A stretch of DNA of 8,470 bases from contig JBKHBQ010000173.1 in assembly GCA_046542305.1 (NCBI GenBank), positions 1 through 8,470 on the forward strand, read 5' to 3'. The DNA is from JBKHBQ01 sp046542305 (lineage in GTDB: Bacteria > Bacteroidota > Bacteroidia > Bacteroidales > 4484-276). Each line of letters opens with the position of its first letter. The first letter of the stretch is position 1. The notes below the pieces were generated by a model. It was given only the letters and a program-made list of their open reading frames with translations. It made no database searches and was not told where the DNA came from. The translations under genes and the position numbers were made by a program. Below are positions 1 to 6,500 of this stretch, one piece after another.

Positions 1-158
1 GACACTGTCTGACTTCCGGAAGCCTCTGAGCTGACGGCGGGTGTTTTTATAGGCAAATCTTACGATTTCAACAGATACTCCGGCAAACGCTTCTTTTAAA
101 CGAAAAAAATACATCTGCCGATAATCTATGTATATTTGTGGTCCTGACTTGACTCAAT
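1..158. other. Non-coding region upstream of the kinase gene
   Basis: I find no convincing gene here. The stretch starts at the window edge, so it may include the 3' flank of an unseen upstream gene. The visible features are a 10-bp self-complementary CTTCCGGAAG (13-22), a G-rich then T-rich patch around 37-49, an A-tract (102-109) and a Bacteroidota-type -7 promoter element just before the kinase gene. The G-rich to T-rich patch could be the tail of a weak terminator, but I cannot fold a good stem for it. Confidence 0.6.
131..138 (+). promoter_or_regulatory. Candidate -7 promoter element for the kinase-regulator operon
   Basis: TATATTTG matches the Bacteroidota sigma-A -7 consensus TAnnTTTG exactly. 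It lies 20 bases before the kinase ATG, so the transcript would have a very short leader of roughly 10-15 bases. No clear TTTG/TTG -33 element sits 19-21 bases upstream. In that place is CATCTGCCG (112-120), preceded by an A-tract. A near-identical 9-mer occurs upstream of the third gene's -7 element. The call rests on the consensus match and position only. Confidence 0.5.
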
Positions 159-2171
159 ATGACAACAAATTACAGGAGACTGGTCCGCATGACAATGTGG
201 ATAGGAATTATGACCATCCTTTCTTTTATTGCAAATGCCGCATTTTCTTCTTTTGATTCCATCGACAGCCTGCAGGCGCTGGTTAAAAAGCAATCCGACG
301 ATGAGAAGCTAAGAACGATGGTGCTGCTGATGAACGAGCTGGCCCGCAAGCAGCCGGCCGAAGCACTTGAATTTTTTCCTGAAGCCCTCGCGGAAGCCGA
401 CCGGCAAAGCAACCGCGCTGCCAGGGCGGAGATCCTGCTTTTCGCCGGGCTGGCCAACAATTCCCTCGGAAAGCTTTATGATCAGATCAATTTGCATGAG
501 GAGGCGTTGCAAATTGCCGTTGCGCTCAACGATTCTGCCATGCAGGCCAAAACCCTCACCATGATCAGCATGGCCTACTGGGGACTGGGCCAGTACGACA
601 AGTCACTCGATCTGCAACTGCAAAGCCTTAACCTCCGACTCGAACTAGGCGATAAAAAGCAAATACTGGCAGCATACAACAACCTTGGCATTATTTACCA
701 GCGCCTCGATCAGGATAATGAAGCGCTTCAATGCTATTTAAAGGCACTGAGTTACTACGATGATGAAACGCAGCTTTTCGGCAATGCCAACCTGCTGAAC
801 AATATCGGATCGCTTTACAGCAAACAGGGAAGGCATGATTCTGCCGTCATCTTTTTCAATCAGGCGCTCGACATGAACCTTACACTGCAGGACACCCGGG
901 GTCAGGCGCTGAATTACCTCAACCTGGGAATCGACTACAGCGTGATGGGAAAACTTATTACCGCCGAACAGTCGCTGATCAGGTCGCTGAAACTGTTTAG
1001 GGACATCCAGGACCGGTATGGAATGGCCTCGGCCATGAAACAACTGGCATTTGTCTGGGATGCACGTGGCAACAATTCAAGAGCGCTCGGTTATATCGAC
1101 AGCAGCCGGCACATTGCTTCCGAAATCGGGGCGCGCGACCTGGAGAGGGATATCCTGCTGCTGGCGTCGAAAATTCATGAAAACCAGAATGACTACAGCG
1201 AGGCATTAAAGGCTTTCAAAGAACACGCCGCATTGCGCGACAGCATTTTCAGCGACAATCAGATGGAACGGATCAATGAGCTGAAAACCCGTTTTGAAAT
1301 GGCGGAGAAGGAACGTGCCAACCAATTGCTGCAAAAGGAACTGGAGGTAAAGCAACTTACCCTGAAGCGCAAGCAGGATTTGCAATATGTGATGATCGGG
1401 CTGCTGTTTGTTTTTGTGATCATCGGGGTGCTGATCTTTCTGGCCTATAAGCAGAAGTACCGTGCCCTGGTGAAGGAAAAGGAACTGAACCGCCTCAAAT
1501 CGAGGTTTATCTCCACCGTATCGCATGAATTCCGCACTCCGCTGGCCGGCATTTATTCGAGTACGCAATTGTTGCAGAGCTTTCACGAAAAGTGGACTCA
1601 GGAGGAAAAGGGGAAATTATACGGTAAGATATACGATTCGATCATGCACCTGAAGAAAATGCTCGACGAAGTGATGGTCATCGACAAGGGGCAGGACAAA
1701 CGGCTCGAAGTGAACCCGGTAGTGGTGGACCTGCCCGTATGGAGCCGTCAGGTGATGGAAGATACCATTTCGACCCATGACCGCGATGTGAAGATCAACA
1801 TCGAAATCGAGCCTTCCATTCAGCGGGTGCACATCGACAAGAACCTCATGCAGCACATCTTTGCCAACCTTCTTTCGAATGCCATAAAGTATTCCGGCGA
1901 TTTCCCGGTGGTGAATTTTAGGGTAGAAAAGGAAAACGGAATGTTGAGGCTGAGCATCTCCGACAACGGCATCGGCATCGACCCTGACGACATGAAGTAC
2001 ATCTTCGACGACTTTCACCGCGGGATCAATGTGGGAACGATACAGGGAACCGGCCTCGGGATGTCGATCGTGAAAAACTGTGTGGCCCTTATCGGCGGTG
2101 ATATCAAAATCGATAGCGAACTTGAAAAGGGCACCACCGTAACTGTAACCATTCCATATTCAGACGTCTAA
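159..2171 (+). CDS. TPR-containing membrane sensor histidine kinase
   Basis: This is a two-component sensor kinase: it should autophosphorylate on a histidine and pass the phosphate to a response regulator, most likely the one encoded next. The N-terminus has basic residues (RRLVR, 6-10) and then a hydrophobic stretch to about residue 32 that reads as a signal peptide or anchor. Starting at the next Met (residue 11) would lose the basic part, which favours the ATG at 159. Residues about 75-360 hold roughly seven TPR motifs spaced about 40 residues apart, followed by a coiled coil (371-407) and one membrane helix (408-430). The TPR sensor is therefore predicted to be periplasmic and the kinase cytoplasmic. 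The catalytic part is complete: H-box SHEFRTPL with His456, N-box Asn570/Asn574, G1 box DNGIGID (602-608), F-box around 616-621 and G2 box GTGLG (630-634). It has no receiver domain, so it is not a hybrid kinase. The layout is common in Bacteroidota; the ligand or partner of the TPRs is unknown. Confidence 0.95.
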   Translation: MTTNYRRLVRMTMWIGIMTILSFIANAAFSSFDSIDSLQALVKKQSDDEKLRTMVLLMNELARKQPAEALEFFPEALAEADRQSNRAARAEILLFAGLANNSLGKLYDQINLHEEALQIAVALNDSAMQAKTLTMISMAYWGLGQYDKSLDLQLQSLNLRLELGDKKQILAAYNNLGIIYQRLDQDNEALQCYLKALSYYDDETQLFGNANLLNNIGSLYSKQGRHDSAVIFFNQALDMNLTLQDTRGQALNYLNLGIDYSVMGKLITAEQSLIRSLKLFRDIQDRYGMASAMKQLAFVWDARGNNSRALGYIDSSRHIASEIGARDLERDILLLASKIHENQNDYSEALKAFKEHAALRDSIFSDNQMERINELKTRFEMAEKERANQLLQKELEVKQLTLKRKQDLQYVMIGLLFVFVIIGVLIFLAYKQKYRALVKEKELNRLKSRFISTVSHEFRTPLAGIYSSTQLLQSFHEKWTQEEKGKLYGKIYDSIMHLKKMLDEVMVIDKGQDKRLEVNPVVVDLPVWSRQVMEDTISTHDRDVKINIEIEPSIQRVHIDKNLMQHIFANLLSNAIKYSGDFPVVNFRVEKENGMLRLSISDNGIGIDPDDMKYIFDDFHRGINVGTIQGTGLGMSIVKNCVALIGGDIKIDSELEKGTTVTVTIPYSDV

Positions 2172-2192
2172 ACTTTAAACTCAGATACACGC

Positions 2193-3209
2193 ATGAAAAG
2201 GATACTGGTGATCGAAGACGACAAAACGCTGCTCGAAAATACGGCAACCTTTTTACAGATGAAAGAATACGAGGTGTTTACAGCGCGCAGCGGCCGCGAA
2301 GGAATCGACTCCGCGCTGCAACAAATGCCCGACCTGATCATCTGCGACATTATGATGCCGGGCCTCGACGGCTATGAGGTGCTGAAAACCCTGCGCAACA
2401 TTTCGCACACTGCGGTTACACCGTTTATTTTCCTTACCGCCAAGGCCGAAAAGCCCGATTTCAGAAAGGGTATGCAACTGGGCGCCGACGATTACATCTC
2501 CAAACCCTTCGATTTTAACGACCTGGTGAACGCCATCGAAATGCGGCTCGAAAAGGCCGAAACGCTCATCCAAAGCGGCGCGGAGCATTACCTGTCGATC
2601 ATCGACCAGTCGCCCATGGCTATTTTTATATACCTTAATAATATGTTTTTTCTCACCAACAACCGCATGCGCGAGATCCTCGGATACGACAAGGAAGAGC
2701 TGGAGAAAATGAACGTGACCGACATGGTGGAATCCTCAGACCTCGACCAGTTCATTCATGAGGTGAGTGAACGGCTGGAAGAGAAACGCAAACCGGCAGC
2801 CTGTAATATAAAAATGCGGAATAAGGCGCAGGAACCTGTGCCGCTGAGCCTGATGATGACCCCGTTCAGGGTAAAGCTGAGTACAGCCCTGCTGTGTTTT
2901 GCCTCGGAAAAGCAACCGGATGACCCCGGAAAAGAAAACAGCTTTGCCGAGGATGCTGCCCGCCATTTGGCTCAATCGCGGTATTTCGAAAGCAAGTACA
3001 TGTTGGGATCGGTGAAGTTGTCGGTGCGCGAGTTGGAAGTGCTGTCGCAATTATCGCACGGACTGAATACGGCCGAGATCGCCAATAAGCTGTTCATCAG
3101 TCCGCGTACTGTGGAATTCCATCGCTCTAACCTCCTGAGCAAAACCGGTTGCAAAAACATGATCGAACTGGTGACCTTTGCCATTAAGAACCGGATTGTG
3201 GAGGTTTGA
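2193..3209 (+). CDS. Response regulator, receiver-PAS-LuxR type HTH
   Basis: This is a DNA-binding transcription regulator, probably phosphorylated by the kinase encoded 21 bases upstream and cotranscribed with it. The receiver domain (1-122) has the full active site: Glu8/Asp9/Asp10, phosphoacceptor Asp52 in CDIMMPGLDG, Thr82 and Lys104 in the KPF motif. Residues about 131-235 look like a PAS domain, with the signature SPMAIFIYLNN followed by MREILGYDKEEL. No cofactor-binding residue is obvious. After a linker (236-273), residues 274-336 form a LuxR/GerE-type HTH: LSVRELEVL, then TAEIANKLFISPRTVEFHRSNL with the recognition helix near 302-315. The usual NarL/FixJ regulator is receiver plus HTH, about 210 residues; the extra length here is the PAS domain and linker. 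A PAS domain between receiver and HTH suggests a second input, or a dimerisation surface. The start has no Shine-Dalgarno sequence, as is usual in this phylum. Its targets are unknown. Confidence 0.94.
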   Translation: MKRILVIEDDKTLLENTATFLQMKEYEVFTARSGREGIDSALQQMPDLIICDIMMPGLDGYEVLKTLRNISHTAVTPFIFLTAKAEKPDFRKGMQLGADDYISKPFDFNDLVNAIEMRLEKAETLIQSGAEHYLSIIDQSPMAIFIYLNNMFFLTNNRMREILGYDKEELEKMNVTDMVESSDLDQFIHEVSERLEEKRKPAACNIKMRNKAQEPVPLSLMMTPFRVKLSTALLCFASEKQPDDPGKENSFAEDAARHLAQSRYFESKYMLGSVKLSVRELEVLSQLSHGLNTAEIANKLFISPRTVEFHRSNLLSKTGCKNMIELVTFAIKNRIVEV

Positions 3210-3255
3210 ACCTGAAAAGTGATTTACAATGCGGCGAATCCTCGCAAAAAGATCA

Positions 3256-3273
3256 GCGAAGCTTAGGCTTCGC
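3256..3273 (+). other. Hairpin downstream of the response regulator gene
   Basis: GCGAAGC (3256-3262) pairs perfectly with GCTTCGC (3267-3273) around a TTAG loop, giving a 7-bp GC-rich stem 46 bases after the regulator stop codon. Its position suits transcript termination or 3'-end protection of the kinase-regulator mRNA. No U-tract follows (next bases CGAACGGGG), so it is not a classical intrinsic terminator. Confidence 0.4.
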
Positions 3274-3341
3274 CGAACGGGGTAAACTTCGAATATATAA
3301 TGTGGTTAGTACAGTGTCATTATATCAACACATTAGAAGAT

Positions 3342-3361
3342 ACCTCGTAAAACTACGGGGT
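3342..3361 (+). other. Second intergenic hairpin followed by an A-tract
   Basis: ACCTCGTA (3342-3349) pairs with TACGGGGT (3354-3361) around an AAAC loop: 8 pairs including one T-G wobble. An A8 run (3363-3370) follows. On the + strand this lacks the U-tract of an intrinsic terminator. Read on the - strand, the T-run would precede the hairpin rather than follow it. It could be an RNA element at the end of the upstream transcript, and the A-tract may act as an upstream promoter element for the next gene. Confidence 0.4.
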
Positions 3362-3377
3362 CAAAAAAAATGAAAAA

Positions 3378-3393
3378 CACGTGATATCACGTG
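3378..3393. promoter_or_regulatory. Perfect 16-bp palindrome, candidate operator
   Basis: CACGTGATATCACGTG is identical to its own reverse complement. Its centre (3385/3386) lies about 34 bases upstream of the centre of the candidate -7 element at 3416-3423, which puts it near -40 to -45 of the expected transcript start. That is where class II activators bind next to RNA polymerase. A perfect palindrome fits a homodimeric regulator, such as a CRP/FNR-like protein or a NarL/LuxR-type HTH dimer. Which protein binds it cannot be read from the sequence. Operator function is inferred from symmetry and position. Confidence 0.5.
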
Positions 3394-3415
3394 CATCTGT
3401 CGGAAAGTTGCCTTT

Positions 3416-3423
3416 TAGTTTTG
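3416..3423 (+). promoter_or_regulatory. Candidate -7 promoter element for the surface protein gene
   Basis: TAGTTTTG matches the Bacteroidota -7 consensus TAnnTTTG exactly and lies 56 bases before the start codon at 3480, predicting a leader of about 50 bases. No TTTG or TTG lies at the expected -33 distance; the TTG at 3408-3410 is too close. The missing -33 box beside a perfect palindrome is typical of an activator-dependent promoter, though this is inference. CATCTGTCG (3394-3402) occupies the -33 region and directly abuts the palindrome. Confidence 0.5.
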
Positions 3424-3440
3424 TATGCTCAAATTCGTGG

Positions 3441-3455
3441 GTTGGACTATCCAAC
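3441..3455 (+). other. Small hairpin in the predicted 5' leader
   Basis: GTTGGA (3441-3446) and TCCAAC (3450-3455) form a perfect 6-bp stem around a 3-base CTA loop. It sits between the predicted transcript start and the ATG at 3480, leaving 24 A-rich unpaired bases before the start codon. It may stabilise the mRNA 5' end or keep the start region open. At this size it could also occur by chance. Confidence 0.35.
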
Positions 3456-3467
3456 GCTTAACTAAAA

Positions 3468-3476
3468 ATGCTTTAA
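3468..3476 (+). other. In-frame stop and two-codon mini-ORF that fix the start of the giant gene
   Basis: The sequence reads ATG CTT TAA AAA ATG. The TAA at 3474-3476 is in the same frame as the giant gene, so its start cannot lie upstream of 3480. The ATG at 3480 is then the first possible start, and it is followed directly by a good signal peptide. The upstream ATG-CTT-TAA makes a minimal two-codon ORF ending 3 bases before the real start. No Shine-Dalgarno is present; the region is A-rich, as is normal for the phylum. Confidence 0.6.
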
Positions 3477-3479
3477 AAA

Positions 3480-3548
3480 ATGAAAAGCTTTCTAACTCAA
3501 ATTTCTCTCCTCGTAATTACCCTTCTTTCATGGCATGTTTCGCTGGCA
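3480..3548 (+). other. Signal peptide of the surface protein
   Basis: MKSFLTQISLLVITLLSWHV followed by SLA is a Sec signal peptide: a Lys near the N-terminus, a hydrophobic core (8-18) and a small-residue cleavage site (Ser21, Ala23). There is no lipobox cysteine, so this is not a lipoprotein. Cleavage leaves Gln at the new N-terminus, which is common for T9SS cargo, where it is often cyclised to pyroglutamate. That last point is family knowledge, not something seen here. Confidence 0.85.
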
Positions 3549-6500
3549 CAAACTGCGACGACAGAAGCAGGGCCACTGGTTTACGAGGCTGTTCAATCGC
3601 ATGCAGCAGCGGATTTCGATCTTTCTGCCTGCGTCAACAGGATGGGCGGTGATCTATATACCAACGGCCCGCTGGCCAACATGCCCGGCAGCGGCCATCA
3701 GGGCGCCGATGCCAGCGTGGTGATCCCGCCGCTCCACGTTCTGGCAGTACCCTCACTGATGCCCAAGCGGCTGGTGGACAATTTCACGGTTACCGATCAG
3801 CACTGGGCTCTTGATTCGGTGGCATTTTATGAAGTGATCCCTTATGGGGATATTAATATAAATTATTTCGAAGGCTATACCGTCCGCATCTGGGAGGGTT
3901 ATCCCGGCGACCCCACCAGCAAGGTGGTATGGGGCGATATGAATACCAACCGCCTGAGCTCCGGAAAGTTTTCGGATGTGTACCGTGTGGAGCCGCTGGA
4001 CGTGCAATCCAGCCAGTATCCTGTTTATGTAAACTATTGCAACCTGGGCGGTGTGCAACTTCCTGCCGGCGAATACTGGATCGACTGGCAGTCGCAGCCG
4101 GTTCAGGGCCTGCTGTCGTATTCGCCCTATATTGCCTGCGGCGAAATCCTTGCCACCGGAAATGCACGGTCGTATGACCTGCGGACCAACGTATATCTTC
4201 CGCTGGTCGATGAAACCTACCCGCAGGGATTGCCCTTCGATATTTTCGGGCAAGCCGTGAATCCGGATTACGACGTGAAAATGCTGACCCTCCTTTCCCC
4301 GCAATCCGGCGAGGGGCTGGGCGCCGCCGAACAGGTGAAAGTATCCGTGAAAAACAACGGACAGCAATTGATCCAATCCGTTCCGTTGCAGCTATGGAAA
4401 AATAAGGAACTGCTCGCAACCGAGAATGCAGTGGTCAACCTTCAGGCCGGCGACAGTGTTGTGTACACCTTTTCGCAAACTACAGACCTAAGCTTATGCG
4501 GAAAGGCCGCTATCAGCATTGTCTCCTGCCTGGAGGAAGATCCCTTTGAAGGCAACAACCGCCTCGATGCGGAAATCTATCATTTTTCGGAAACGGTAAA
4601 GATGCACAACGGATCTGCAACCACCGCCGCCGCATGGTTTACCGATTCCGGCGGAGAAGAAGACGATTATCAAAACAACGAAAATTACAGCTTCACCTTC
4701 TCGCCGGCCGCCACAGGCAGCAACCCGCGGATGTGTACCCGGATGAACTTCTTCGACACCGAGCGCATGTACGATACGCTGTACGTTTACGACGGCCCCA
4801 CGGTGAACGATCCCTTGCTGAAGGTGCTGGTGGGCGGAAGTGCACCGGAAGGCCCGGCTGAGATCGAGGCCGCCAATCCCGGTGGCGCGCTTACTTTCGC
4901 ATTTCATTCGGACGACACCGTTACCCGCCCGGGATGGACAGGTACGGTGGAATGCCGCGTTCCCTTCAGCGCCGACATGGAGGCGCTGGCTGTTTCAGGC
5001 AAGAATTTCAGTGCCAAAGGACGGGAGCAGATGTTTGAGGTGAAGGTGAAGAATGCAGGCAATCTTTTGCAGGATGACTATACGGTGGAAGTACGCGATG
5101 ATGCAGGGCAGGTGTTTGGAAGCATTCAGGGGCCGGAACTGGGATTCGACGAAACCGCCACCGTGCAGGTCCCCGTGGTCTTTCCCGAAACCGGCGGATG
5201 TATGATTCACGGGCATGTGGCACTGGCCGGCGACGAGCAGCCGGAAAACAACATTTCGGAGGTGATACCCGTGGAAGTGGTTGCTGAAAATCATAATGTG
5301 GTGGAAATCAGGGATGAGAACCTGTTCTCCAATGAATTTCCCCTGAACCCCGGATTCCGTTCCTCGCTTTCGGAGGTGATCTATTTTGCGGACGAACTTA
5401 ACGCCAGCGGCCTGATCACCGGCATCATGTACAAATACAAATTCTGGGAGAATAACGTGAGCGTTCCTGTAAGGATTTGGATGGGACACACCTGTGAAAA
5501 CGAACTGACCAGCAAATGGATTCCAAGTACTGAATTGCAACTGGTTTTTGAGGGTGATCTTTGCGCGAAATTCGGCATTGGCCTCACCGCAGTTAATTTC
5601 GATGATACCTTTTCTTACGACGGCACCTCCAACCTGGTGGTGATGGTCGAGCGCAGGTTCAGCTACACCGTTTATCCGGGCAACCTGCAATGGGGTCCCA
5701 ACGAATTTGCCATGCATGAGGATACGGTTCGCACCGGACGGAGCCGGTTCTGGAAAACCAGCACGGCGCTGATCCATCCCGAAAACCCGCGCATCGGCAA
5801 TCCTTCGGACATCGTGCCCTACACTGCCTTTACGTTTGATGTGAGCAACGAAGGCAGCCTGAAAGGTAGCGTTACCGGCTTTGACGGCCAACCGCTGGCA
5901 GGTGTGGAACTCACACTTGAAGGAACCAACCTGAAAACCACCACGGGCTTTAACGGCAGCTACATTTTCAATGACCTTCCCCAGGGAAATCAGCAGCTAA
6001 AGGCTGCGAAATATGCATGGAATGATACGGTAGCGGAAGTACATATCCTTTCCGGACAGCAGCAGCTTCAGGATTTGCAGCTTTCGGCAAGGCAGCAAAC
6101 GTGGGTAAGCGGCACCATCAACCTTTACGACAGGCCCTGGGTGGCTGCGGAAGGTGCGGAGGTTACCCTGACAGGATACGGCGAAACCCTCGAAACGACA
6201 GCCAATGCCGGCGGATACTTTCTGTTCGGTAATATGTATGCAAATACCGGTTACCGCCTGCGCATGACCTATCCCGATTATCAGGCTTACGAAACGGATT
6301 TCTTCCTGCAGCCTTCCGGCAACAGCCTTCCGGCAATCTCGCTGCTGGAGGTAACAGCCAGGCCTACCGGTGTGGAAGCTGCGGAGATCAACGATCAGGT
6401 GGAAGTAAGCTGGGATGCCGGTTCATCTTTATACCTCATCATGTACGACGACGATACGCCCGAGGGGCAGGCCAACCTGTGGGACGAAGGGTGGGCGTTT

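Noticed and set aside
1617..2018. A - strand open frame of 133 codons inside the kinase gene
   Set aside because: The sense frame here encodes the N and G1 boxes of a complete kinase. The antisense product is His/Val-rich without any motif, a typical shadow.
2620..2655. AT-rich patch with TTTTTATATA inside the regulator gene as an internal promoter
   Set aside because: The bases encode the hydrophobic PAS strand AIFIYLNNMFFL, whose codons are naturally A/T rich, and there is no TAnnTTTG element in a useful position.
1..3318. Inverted 8-mers GACACTGT (1-8) and ACAGTGTC (3311-3318) flanking the two-component genes
   Set aside because: I considered mobile-element ends or an attachment site. 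The match is only 8 bases, degrades just outside, has no target duplication, and there is no transposase or integrase.
3342..3370. Intrinsic terminator at the second intergenic hairpin
   Set aside because: The tract after the stem is A8 on the + strand, not T. On the - strand the T-run comes before the stem, so neither direction gives a hairpin followed by U residues.
3425..3652. A 75-codon + strand frame starting at the promoter edge and running into the giant gene
   Set aside because: It starts only 2 bases after the -7 element, so it would probably begin before the transcript start. It overlaps the signal peptide region in another frame and shows no domain or hydrophobic pattern.
3753..4419. 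Overlapping - strand open frames of 188 and 207 codons
   Set aside because: Both are antisense to the N-terminal jelly-roll region of the surface protein, overlap each other in different frames and have no recognisable features.
4995..5891. A 298-codon open frame on the - strand inside the giant gene
   Set aside because: It lies antisense to a frame with clear domain homology, signal peptide and conserved motifs. Its translation is His-rich and shows no recognisable domain. Codon bias in the sense gene keeps this antisense frame open.
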